From: Amphimedon queenslandica
Lineage: Eukaryota; Porifera; Demospongiae; Haplosclerida; Niphatidae
Direction: 5' to 3'
DNA: 64,000 bases
Assembly: GCF_000090795.2 (NCBI RefSeq)
Contig: NW_003546357.1
Location: 1 to 64,000, forward strand
Position numbers and translations under genes: made by a program. The notes below the pieces were generated by a model. The model was given only the letters and a program-made list of their open reading frames with translations, did not search any database and was not told the origin of the DNA. This document shows positions 12,401 through 25,996 of this stretch, one piece after another; positions within the stretch are counted from its first letter, which is position 1, and each line of letters begins with the position of its first letter.

Positions 12401-15400
12401 GAACTAATAAAAATACAGCAAGTACAATACATCAATGACAGCTATTATTCCCATATACATGTACATATACATGCATAAACTTAATACAAATTTTAAAAAG
12501 TGCTTAAAGTGATACTGACACTGTGTACGGATATCGAAACATTTTTCGTAAAATTGATGACAAAACGGCAGAACTAATGCAAAGTTTTTTTGAGCACTGT
12601 ATTAATCAAAGCTAATTTACATCACATGTAAACGTACAAATGCATTGAAGACACATACTTCATGTAAATTAAGATTTTTAGCAATCAGTAACTCTTGCAT
12701 GTGTACTGTAAATATGGTACATGTGGAGCTTGCAAATCCAAATCTTGCTTTCCATGGAGACAATGTGTAAAGACTTTTTCAGAATCATTAGAGGGTAAAG
12801 TTACAGTGCATGTACATGTACATGTATACGACATGTACTAATAAAGCGTCTTTATTTCAAATAATAATCAATAAATTGATAGAATGTATTGTTCACACAT
12901 GCCAAGCATATGCTACTCTCAATGCATGTTAATAGTTCTATGAATTATACCACAGACTGTTACTAATGCTGTAACAAAATAAATATGAAATTAATTACTA
13001 CCGAAATACTATTAACAGTCCATAATCCATAAAGATCGACACATACAATGCACATGTAAATGGACTTTATAGAGATACATGTACATGTACATGTATCTTA
13101 GAATGTAGACTATGGCTCCTTCCTTCACTGGTTTTCCATAACTCTTACTTTTATTGCATAGATACAATCAAGAGTATGTATAATTGTATGCGCATGTGCA
13201 TGTACTGTACATGTACATGCATGTACATGTATATTAATAGTACTTTTAGGGTACATATAGGTGACATGCATTAACTTACAGTAATTGTCATTATGATCAA
13301 TAACAATCCCAATATTTATCATAATGACAAAATACATGTTTGACAAAAGAAACTCCCACACCTACTGTGCATGTTCATGTACATGGCACGTACATGTACA
13401 TGCATGTGTACTTCAATCCTACTGTACAAATTTAGCAGTGATCTTTAAAATGCTAAATTGAGGTGATGCCAAATATTAATTAATTTATTGAGTGCATGTG
13501 ACATAAAATGAAGGCTTTCAAACGGGAGATCAAACTAGAGAACAATTATGCATAGTTTAATTTCTGTACAAATAACAGCAAGATAAGGCTAAAGTACTGT
13601 CCAAAGACTTCTCTTGCAGCAAGAAATTAGATATAAAATCTTCACCATCGACATAAAGCCAGTAAAGGATTAGCAAAAGACATTATGCACATACCACTAC
13701 ATGTGTCAATATGTTTCATGTATAACCAAAAATCCCCATCCGTGGTGTTTATAATATTTCAAGCATGTATGTGTCATTTTTATTTCTTAAGAAATAGACT
13801 TCATACATGTACATGCAATATGTATACAAGTACATGTACATTATACATGTATACATAAATTACTTAAATACGAACCAAACTTCTAATACCGATCAAAATT
13901 ATAAAATAGCTATTACTGCAGTAGCTGAACGCTGTCAGTGTGTGTGTGTGTGTGTGTGTGCATGTGTTTGAGGTGTGTGTAGTATATTGAAATTCACTGA
14001 AACTACAAACACTAGTATCAGCCAATGTCACGTAGTGAATCAATTAATTAAACTAATAATAACAATTAAGTAGAACAGGAAGTGACCAAAAGTATATAAA
14101 GGAGACACAGACCAAGTCAATCTCCACTATTATTATTATTATTATCATTAATAGATATCAATAATGAAGCTCATACTAGCATCAATATTACTGGTGTGCA
14201 TTATATACTCAGTACAAGCCAGTTGGGTACAGGACTATTACACAAACAAGGTAAAGTCAGAACAGGAGAATGAACTGGTGGTGTGTATCGCAGAGGACCA
14301 GAAATCATGTGAATGTCTTGAAGGTGCACAGGTATGTACATGTACATGTACACATACAGTGTATTGTAAAGCATACAATTGTGAATTGTACTGTGCACAT
14401 GCACCAACTAACATAAATGCAAAAGGACTTCTACATAAACACATGCTAATCATTTATCTATATAAACTTAAAATGATGCAGTTATTACTACACGTACTAT
14501 TATTATTGTGTGTAGGTTATTGCTTTTGAGGAGTGCTGCAAGGATGTTCAAGTCTGCAGGCTATTTTCTGGGGAGGACAAAGAATGCCGGAAATGGTAAA
14601 TAAATAAATACATGTAAATAAATAAATAAATGATATTTCTTTTCTAGTGGTACGTGTCCATAATGATCGAGGGAGCTATAATGAGCAAATTAAAGCAGAG
14701 ACACAATAATAATAATAATAACAATAAATACATGTACCTATTGCTGCTATAATTAATAATCATCAATAATAATAATAATAATTAGTAATATCATTATCAT
14801 AATTATTATTATTATTTTGAAGACAATTTAGACTTATAGTTACAACATTCCCTTTTGTGCCATTAATAAATTAATTAGTTACAGAATATTAAAAATCATC
14901 ATAGCCACAGCGATAATGTTAGTATGAAATCAATTATTTCAGCAAAAATAAACAAACAAGTACTGACTGCAACACACAAATCAAAGTGGACTCACAGTAC
15001 ACATACATAATATAAATTAATACATTACCTTTAAGTGAGAGTTCATCACAGCATCATGCAAAGGAGTGTCTCCTCCCATGCCAGGGGCATTAATTAGAAC
15101 ATCATTATCCAGTAATATAGATACAATATCAACATGTCCATGATTACATGCTTCATGTAAAGGGGTCCAACCTATATACATGTAGTAACAACACCACTAT
15201 ATCATGCTACTAATATACAGTACATGTAGAAACATGATTGTACTCTACGTACTATTAGCTGTGCTAATTAGGCATGCATATATACAACAAGCATATTATT
15301 AGTGTAAAAATATTACTATAAATTGTTTTCACCACCTTGCATGTACAGCTGGGTTCTCATTTAGACTTATAGCAAATTACTGAAATTAGCAGTTCTCCCT

Positions 15401-18339
15401 ACATTCTAATGCTTCTAGAAAAATCTTTAGATAGTATCTCTATGCTCTCTTGCTGTTAAAAGGCTCAGAAACTTTGTCCCATTTGTAATTCACCATTATG
15501 CACACCCCTTTTATGTCAAGGGCATACAGGGTGGACGGTTGCTAAGGCCTTTCAAATTCTTCATTCTATAATACAACATGCACATGTACATGTATATAAG
15601 TGTTTTGATGACATACATGTCATAAAAATAAATTATTTTCTCTAACTGTACATGTAGATGTACACATATGTGCATGTACACTGTACATGTACACATGTGA
15701 ACATGTATTATTGCAAATGCATTTCGTATACTGTAAGTATAAGTACAGTACGTGTACATGTAGGTACTAACCTGCATAGTCAGTACTGTTAGGATCAGCT
15801 CCTTGTTCCAATAATGATACCACGCTTGACCTGTCCCCACGAATACAAGCCAAATGAAGAAGAGTCTCCCCTCTCTCATTCCTCTTGTGTACTCTACTTT
15901 TAGTGGGCGTGTCTCTTGGAGATGACTCCACACTATGAGATCCTACACTGCTGGCCTCACCTACATGTACATGTACATGTACAAAACAACTAAATTACCA
16001 AATAAGTACAATAGCATTATCAGCTAGTTTATTACATGTATATACTGTACATTTACATGTACATGCATATACACATAATAAATGTATAATTTGGTTTCAC
16101 TAATTTTTTACAGGCAGTTTTTACCATCTAAATGTCAAAACTGAAAACTCACAGACATGCTGGCTGGGTCATTGACTAGTTAATTAATAAAGGAATGTGA
16201 ATATTGATGAATGTTACATTGATGCATGCATGTACATGTTGCATCAAGGGTTAAATTCCCACAAGGAAATGAACTACTGTAAATGGCAGCGCACTCCAGC
16301 TGACATGTATTTTTATGATATAAAAATGAAGAACTCTCTCCTACCCTAGCCACTTTTAACAAAACACACTGGGCTATATACAATACATGTACAGTAGTAC
16401 AGGTTAGTCTTTGGCCCAATATCTCAGCAACTTACATCCACTCACAAGAAGCTGCATGAGCACTATGCCAAAATCTGTGGAAATTATAACCTTATAGAAA
16501 TTTTGGGGCAAATTAAAAAATTTAAAAAAAGTCATTGATCAGAATAAACCAACACTTTCTAAACAAAATAAAATGTACATGTACATGTACTTCAATGGCA
16601 AAGACAACACTTTAAATTGCATTATCATGTGTACATGTATATCAAGTACATGTGTGTACAGTCTCATTACCTGGGCTAGTATTAACATCATTCATTTGCT
16701 TCAGTAGTGCTAGCTGCTGTCTTTCAGTCAGTAATGGTTTGAATGTACTGGTAGGAGGTGACATTAACAATGATGATGTACTACGTCTTCGTTTTGAGGA
16801 ACCTGATTTATCATCTAAAGAAACTGAGAGTGAGAAAGAGGACAAAAAGAATTACATGTACATGTACATACATGTACATGTACTTTGTGAATAGGATGAC
16901 TATAATGTCAAAATTAGTTTAAAAATAAAGCAAATAGCTATACATATTAAATGGACAATTACTGTACATGCACATGTATGTAAAGTGGGAGTGTATATGT
17001 AGGCCAAACAAAATATGTACTTATGCAAAAGTAAAGTAGCTGCAGAGTGGCTATGCATGTTCACGTACTTACATGTACATGTACATGTGGCTTTTTTCAA
17101 CTGTACTGTACATGTATGGGAGGCCAAATGCCTCATAAACTCCCACTAGATGTAAACGATGTGTACTAATGTACTGTACATTATTATTATTATTATTATT
17201 ATTATTATCATAAAATAACATAAGAGAATACATGTAACTCATTGATAACAATGTTATGATGAGAAAAGAGGGAAAGCCCTAGGGAACAATATAAAAAAAA
17301 GGAAAGAAATACAAGAAGACAAAGAGAAGTGGGAATTAAGAAAAAGGAAGACAGTTAGATTCTCCCATCCACATTAATATTATTTTATTTTATTATGAAA
17401 AGGAAAGAAACAGCAAAACAAAAAAATAAACAAAAACAAGACAAATAAAGACAAAAGGTTAAAGGCATCCATCCACTGTTAATTATTATTATCTTTACAA
17501 TATGTCTACGTGGTCATCGTTCTAGATTTATCCGAAATACGAGGAATGTGGCTGCTTCGGTTGATCTTGTTACGTCAGTGTCAGGCTTATCCCACTCAAT
17601 AGTCTAACATTGTAATATTTTTATATTTCCTTCCAAACCATTTTTCTTCTTACTGGCTACAAAGTTTATTCCAAATTTTATTTTACTTTAACTTCTTAAA
17701 TCTCTTTGCTCTATTCTCTATTATCTTTCTCTTATTCTCCTCTAACTTATCCTACTACTCAGTCATAGAATTTCTATCAGCATTAATGTTCTTTTTGTAA
17801 CCAGTATACTTGACTTTTTGAAAAATTGTTAGGTACTAATAAAAATTATTGGGACAAGCCCGAGCGAGCCCCATATAAACGAGACGAGTATGTATGTATG
17901 TATGTATGTATGTATGTATGTATGTTTGTTTGTTTGTTTGTTTGTACACGTACGTCACCCCTATTTATCCGTATGAAAAATTTTCCACTTTTTAATAAAC
18001 TTTTAATATTTCATTAAAAACAGGTGGGGTCACAGTGAAATAAAATGGCGGCTCAGTATCATAACTGGAAATTCTTGCAAGACTGATTCGACTATAGTGT
18101 ACTGCTGTCCAAATGCAGCAAGGAAAGTTAAGAAAGCAGACATGCCAATGTCTGCTTTCTTAACTTTCAAAAAAATTCAAGCTCACCCCATTAATGCATT
18201 ACATTCAACTATAGTTATTATTATTGTTATTATAACAAAATCAGAGACAATGCGGGAGACAAAAGAGAGAGACAAACAGGGAAAGCCCATAAGGAAAGAA
18301 AAATAGAAATGAAAACTAGGGACAAACAATTATTACTAC

Positions 18340-18394
<55 letters not shown>

Positions 18395-18535
18395 CAAAAA
18401 TACACACAAGGAGAGAGCAAGTTAGAATGAATATATACATATATATATGTAGTTTGAGGGAAAGTCAGAAAAAGATGTATAGAAATATTTCAAATATTTA
18501 AAATTAGTACATATAGTTAAGACTTATCCCAGCTC

Positions 18536-18587
<52 letters not shown>

Positions 18588-19472
18588 GATACTTTAAAAG
18601 ACAGAGAAAAAGGACAAGGAAACTACAGAAAGACAATGAAAGTTGAGGGTACATCAAGCAAAGTTGGGACCATGGAAATGTAAAACAATGAGAACTATAT
18701 GTATATTTAATATTAAAGAGAAGGAGGAATGGGATAAGAGATACAGAACATAAATCTGCTACATACATATACACGTACATTGAACTTACGTTCATGAGGA
18801 GGTGTAACTGATTGTAACTTTCTCTTCCCAGTTCTACCAGATATTAGTCTTGTAGGAGTGACTTGAGGTACTAACTATAAGGAAAGTATGATTACAATAG
18901 ACATTTACTATATTTACATGCACATGTATATGTAAAAATTCTCATTTTTCAATTCCAGCAAAATTTGGTCCAAGACCATATACATGTATAATGTATATGT
19001 ACATGTACATGTAGTACAAAGATTTTGGCCTAAGTTGGAACAGAAAAATTATAAAAAATAGAGAATTCTGTCATTTTCACATTTGACAAAAATATAAACG
19101 CGTAAGTACTGTAAATGACAAACTTGTTTCTACAGTTACATACCCATCATTTATTATTCTATCAATTTATTGTAATAATTAAAAATTTAATGAATATTAA
19201 TGAAGCTGTCCACCCAGTGGCGCTACGGCACCCAAATCAGCCCCACCTGTGACAGAGAACCACATGCATGAATCAAAATTATTTAAGTAGCCCAAGCTTT
19301 TCATTACTGAAAACATCAAGAGTACATACATGTAACAAAATCCAATAAAACATATATATAGCATAATATTAATTACATTAGCAGGATTGGTTGATGATGA
19401 ATTGTTGCCAGCTGACTCTTGGAAGGTTCCTTTATCATCAACTTGTTCCTTTTTGCTATCCTTACCATCCAT
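3458..19472 (-). CDS. ANKRD11/12: ANKRD11/ANKRD12-like ankyrin-repeat cofactor, 11 exons
   Basis: Predicted nuclear chromatin/transcription cofactor, 1061 aa. Exons, 5' to 3': 19377-19472, 18790-18874, 16671-16823, 15772-15960, 15029-15171, 8255-10019, 7897-7934, 7473-7655, 4296-4391, 3895-4240, 3458-3549. All phases close (3186 nt). Exon 3 carries a basic KRRR patch and [12 protein letters not shown], like the conserved stretch before the ankyrin repeats in vertebrate ANKRD11/12. Residues about 130-250 form three ankyrin repeats ([37 protein letters not shown] then [12 protein letters not shown]). KRNERGET and GWTPLHEAC are hallmarks of this family. Exon 6 (about 590 aa) is disordered, Ser/Thr/Gln-rich, with short tandem repeats. 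The last exons give a helical, charged C-terminus. At 1061 aa it is much shorter than the >2000-aa vertebrate proteins. Intron 8 hosts a dead pogo transposon; intron 5 hosts two plus-strand genes. Family sure, exon 11 less so. Confidence 0.9.
4798..5131. mobile_element. MITE, TA target duplication
   Basis: Terminal inverted repeats CTGTAAGATCAAA (left) and TTTGATCTTACAG (right), flanked on both sides by TA (4796-4797, 5132-5133). The size is 334 bp and there is no ORF of interest. TIR plus TA suggests a Tc1/mariner/pogo-type non-autonomous element. It contains the shared internal phrase aatgatattcatag followed by aaatggctgcc. It lies in intron 8 of the ANKRD11/12-like gene. Confidence 0.75.
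5141..5300. repeat. Fold-back (hairpin) element
   Basis: The left arm (about 5141-5194: tgtaccataccttctcggtc, then tatcagtaatatgag) is complementary to the right arm (about 5249-5291: ctcatattactgatatagac, then cgaaggtatggta). The loop contains the internal palindrome cctcggctttgcctcgg. It is a short palindromic repeat with no coding capacity. Confidence 0.75.
5570..6925 (-). pseudogene. Degenerate pogo/Tigger-type transposase (CENP-B-like)
   Basis: Remnant of a Tc1/mariner-superfamily DNA transposon read on the minus strand. The N-terminal part (about 6565-6800) has a basic KKRKR stretch, then [12 protein letters not shown] and [11 protein letters not shown], which resembles the first helix-turn-helix. 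Next (6176-6433) comes a Tc5/CENP-B-type DNA-binding block ending [22 protein letters not shown]-terminal fragment (5689-5895) has [17 protein letters not shown] and ILKGFEKN. The catalytic DDE core between these is missing, and a 91-bp tandem duplication (6021-6202) sits in its place. The flanks near 5600 and 6840-6920 (ttagcgtttt, then gctaatattgctaaa) resemble the ends of the small element at 45222-45427, which is probably a MITE derived from this family. Dead copy; family assignment is by motif recall. Confidence 0.75.
6021..6202. repeat. 91-bp direct tandem duplication
   Basis: The segment at 6021-6111 (starting atcagagctggtggagtggc) is repeated almost perfectly at 6112-6202. It lies inside the dead pogo transposase and is young, since the copies barely differ. 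An assembly duplication is possible. Confidence 0.85.
10218..10478. mobile_element. MITE-like TIR element
   Basis: Inverted termini CACTGGTCAGCAATAAGTTG (left) and CAACTTATTGCTGACCAGTG (right), about 22 bp and perfect, bound a 261-bp AT-rich element with no coding content. I could not see a clean target duplication. hAT-like on TIR style. It lies in intron 5 of the ANKRD11/12-like gene. Confidence 0.7.
11734..11826 (+). promoter_or_regulatory. Promoter and 5' UTR of secreted peptide gene 1
   Basis: From gaagtgaccaaaag through the TATA box tatataaa (11750-11757), ggagacacagacc and a (TAT)n run, this region is nearly identical to 14080-14163 upstream of the second peptide gene. The TATA box lies 77 bases before the ATG, which places the start of transcription at about 11780. 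The only differences are the length of the ATT run and a small indel before the ATG. Confidence 0.8.
11827..12193 (+). CDS. Small secreted cysteine-rich peptide 1 (3 exons)
   Basis: Unrecognised family. Exons 11827-11979, 12029-12102 and 12184-12193 give 78 aa. Residues 1-18 ([18 protein letters not shown]) form a clean signal peptide. The mature part has seven cysteines, six of which share a spacing with the neighbour at 14164: C-x7-C-x13-CC-x13-C-x2-C. Intron 2 uses a GTAAAG donor overlapping an in-frame TGG-TAA read-through. The spliced form instead ends in ECPK, and the same choice gives extra cysteines in gene 2, so splicing is preferred. No pro-domain or transmembrane segment is visible. 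It lies inside intron 5 of the minus-strand ANKRD11/12-like gene, antisense to it. The C-C-CC-C-C order resembles disulfide-knot secreted peptides, but the loops are longer, so a fold or function cannot be claimed. Confidence 0.8.
13938..13960. repeat. (TG)n microsatellite
   Basis: An uninterrupted TG run of about 11-12 units, then catgtgtttgaggtgtgtgt. It is about 120 bases upstream of the promoter of peptide gene 2. Confidence 0.9.
14080..14163 (+). promoter_or_regulatory. Promoter and 5' UTR of secreted peptide gene 2
   Basis: Near-identical copy of 11734-11826. It has gaagtgaccaaaag, TATA box tatataaa at 14093-14100, ggagacacagaccaag, and an (ATT)n run up to the ATG at 14164. The identity of promoter and leader, against the divergence of the coding tail, is notable. 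Confidence 0.8.
14164..14663 (+). CDS. Small secreted cysteine-rich peptide 2 (3 exons)
   Basis: Paralogue of the gene at 11827. Exons 14164-14331, 14516-14595 and 14648-14663 give 87 aa, with intron positions and phases (0 and 2) identical to gene 1. Residues 1-18 of the signal peptide are identical to gene 1. The mature part shares the framework C-x7-C-x13-CC-x15-C-x2-C but adds cysteines at 51, 70 and 86, and keeps few other residues (LVxCI, EECC and KEC patches). Intron 1 contains (TACATG)n repeats; intron 2 is only 52 bases. The gene is followed by AT-rich DNA. The function is unknown; secretion and disulfide bonding follow from the sequence. As with gene 1, it is nested antisense in intron 5 of the ANKRD11/12-like gene. 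Confidence 0.8.
17158..17212. repeat. (ATT)n microsatellite
   Basis: A run of about ten ATT units starting near 17180, in intron 3 side sequence of the ANKRD11/12-like gene, preceded by a GTACTGTACATT palindromic patch. Confidence 0.8.
17849..18168. repeat. GGGCxxGCCC-head repeat family, copy 1
   Basis: Begins ttgggacaagcccgagcgag, then a (TATG)n/(TTTG)n microsatellite (17888-17945), a tttaatatttcattaaaa stretch, gtggggtcac and aaaatggcggctc. It ends in gttaagaaagcagac, which here is followed by its own perfect reverse complement (18123-18168). Related copies occur at 34840, 40569 and 51293. It lies in intron 2 of the ANKRD11/12-like gene. Confidence 0.7.
18123..18168. repeat. Perfect 21-bp hairpin with 4-base loop
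   Basis: gaaagttaagaaagcagaca, then tgccaa, then tgtctgctttcttaactttc: arms of 21 bp around the loop gcca. The left arm matches an internal segment of the repeat copies at 40879 and 51635 (gttaagaaagcagat), but only here is it folded back. Confidence 0.9.
18338..18590. repeat. Two long (ATT)n microsatellites
   Basis: Runs at about 18340-18393 and 18537-18587, each 50 bases or more of nearly pure ATT/TTA, 150 bases apart. They are intronic in the ANKRD11/12-like gene. Confidence 0.9.
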
Positions 19473-19649
19473 GACTAACAATATTAAGAAGGAGAACTCA
19501 AGCTATTGACACAAATTAAACCAGTATTGACTAGTATCGAGAATTCAACGTCCCGCCAAATTATACTACTCAGCACGAGGACTCCATTTTTGGGTGTGTC
19601 GATTTATTAGGTGTGTTCAGAGGCGGGGTTTAATATTACACGTGTTGCC
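19473..19649. promoter_or_regulatory. Bidirectional promoter, ANKRD11/12-like and MRPL4
   Basis: Only 177 bases separate the ATG of the minus-strand ANKRD11/12-like gene (19472) from the MRPL4 ATG (19650). No TATA box is obvious. The interval is less AT-rich than its surroundings (cccgccaaatt, cagcacgaggactcc). A shared core promoter is inferred from spacing. Confidence 0.65.
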
Positions 19650-20408
19650 ATGTCCTTCTGTAAGGCTCTGGTTAATCACCCACTTCGTCTTGTCTCCCTC
19701 TGTAAAGGTTTCAGTTCTATAGGGTCCTTTTCTCATATTCAGAAGGACTGGGACGAGTATTATCAACCAGAGACCTGGCTGACTAGTTTCGAGACCGGGG
19801 AACGACTCGGCATATTCAAACTTGATAACAGAGTGTTCTCTTGCTCTCCTCGTCTGGACATACTCCAGCGTGTCGTTATATGGCAGCTGGCCAAGAAAAG
19901 AGCCGGTACGGCTAAAGTGAAGACAAGAGGAGAAGTTAGAGGAGGCGGTCGTAAGCCGTGGCCCCAGAAAGGACATGGTCAAGCAAGACAAGGTTCAATT
20001 CGAGCGCCTCATTGGAAGGGAGGTGGAGTAGTTCATGGGCCTAGAGGTAATGCCGATTACAGCTATACGCTACCAAAGAAGGTAAAGGCATTGGGTCTGT
20101 GTACAGCACTGTCAGTGAAATATACTCAGAACGACCTCATGGTAGTTGATGACCTCACTGTGAACAACAATAATACAAAGAACTTGTTAAGAATACTAGA
20201 TATACACGGATTGAAGTCAGTTCTACTTGTTGATGGAGGGGACTATGTCAACATGTCCATTGCTATGTCAGGAGGTAATATACCTCATGTTGATCTGCTA
20301 CCGTCAACCGGGTTGAATGTTGTTAGCATATTGTCACGTGACAAACTAGTACTTACATTAGGAGCTGTGAGAATGATTGAGAACAGACTCTGTAATCTAT
20401 TGTATTAA
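19650..20408 (+). CDS. MRPL4: Mitochondrial ribosomal protein L4 (uL4m), single exon
   Basis: Component of the large mitoribosomal subunit, 252 aa, encoded in the nucleus. The N-terminal 25 residues (MSFCKALVNHPLRLVSLCKG) are basic and hydroxylated with no acids, as in a mitochondrial targeting peptide. The conserved uL4 core follows: VIWQLAKKRAGTAKVKTRGE, then GGGRKPWPQKGHGQARQGS, which is the rRNA-binding basic loop, then HGPRG and LPKKVKALGL. The C-terminus keeps the DGG, IPHVDLLPSTGLNVVSIL and LVLT motifs. I chose the ATG at 19650; an upstream in-frame GTG at 19611 is not a likely start in an animal. No intron is needed. The gene shares its promoter region with the ANKRD11/12-like gene and converges with CK2 alpha. 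Confidence 0.96.
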   Translation: MSFCKALVNHPLRLVSLCKGFSSIGSFSHIQKDWDEYYQPETWLTSFETGERLGIFKLDNRVFSCSPRLDILQRVVIWQLAKKRAGTAKVKTRGEVRGGGRKPWPQKGHGQARQGSIRAPHWKGGGVVHGPRGNADYSYTLPKKVKALGLCTALSVKYTQNDLMVVDDLTVNNNNTKNLLRILDIHGLKSVLLVDGGDYVNMSIAMSGGNIPHVDLLPSTGLNVVSILSRDKLVLTLGAVRMIENRLCNLLY

Positions 20409-20670
20409 GTTATCATTAATTTTTATTATTATTAGTAATAATTCATAATAATATTATTGTTATTATTTATTATTAAAACAAAACTGTCACAGTAGGAGAT
20501 GGTGTGTGTGGACAGATCATTATAAATAAGTCAAGCAGCTCCAGTACAGCAGCTAGGGACCATCATTTTCAATTTTAGTATCACTTGATTCCTTCACACT
20601 AGTAGCACTAGCACTGCTCACAGGTGGACCTATTGGTGGGAGTGGATGATTTGCAATAGGTAGGTATAGT
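20409..20670. other. Convergent intergenic between MRPL4 and CK2 alpha
   Basis: Only 262 bases lie between the two stop codons, so the 3' UTRs probably abut or overlap. The minus strand keeps an open frame (LPIANHPLPPIGPPVSS) beyond the CK2 alpha stop at 20671. The TAG is not read through in my model, but a spliced alternative C-terminus using tcag|gttaga cannot be excluded. Confidence 0.5.
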
Positions 20671-25714
<5,044 letters not shown>

Positions 25715-25996
25715 CTTTACATAGAAACAGTATGATAATAACCAAGTTCAGGACACTCTAGCGGTTTACACTCACTCTCTTGTGATGAGAAGGTGGTAGG
25801 GGGATTGCCGGCTCCTTTAACGCCACTGTTACTGTACTGATTACCAACAAAGAGAGAGAGAGAGGGACAGGGACAGAGAAGAAGAAAGAACGAGACCTCA
25901 AGAAATGTCTCGCCTGCTTTGATTAATTGATTGATTTGATTGCTGCGTTGGAGTAACTGAAATAATTTCTTTTCATTTGTTTAATTGGAAAACAAA
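25715..25996. promoter_or_regulatory. Bidirectional promoter, CK2 alpha and gamma-SNAP
   Basis: 282 bases separate the two ATGs, which point away from each other. There is a (GA)n-rich patch (gagagagagagggacaggg) around 25852-25880 and no obvious TATA box. The gamma-SNAP start context aaaacaaaATGGCGagtg resembles the YY1 core (AAnATGGCGGC). A shared promoter is inferred from spacing. Confidence 0.6.

Noticed and set aside
15511-15933. 140-codon minus-strand ORF over the ankyrin exon
   Set aside because: It is a frame shadow of exon 15772-15960 extended through (TACATG)n sequence; the homologous frame is the spliced ankyrin one.
18123-18168. Possible microRNA precursor
   Set aside because: A perfect stem and four-base loop do not look like an animal pre-miRNA, and the sequence belongs to a repeat.
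19197-19260. Alternative terminal exon of the ANKRD11/12-like gene ([16 protein letters not shown])
   Set aside because: It has a plausible acceptor and stop but no homology, and skipping it keeps the phase of exon 2; left out for lack of support.
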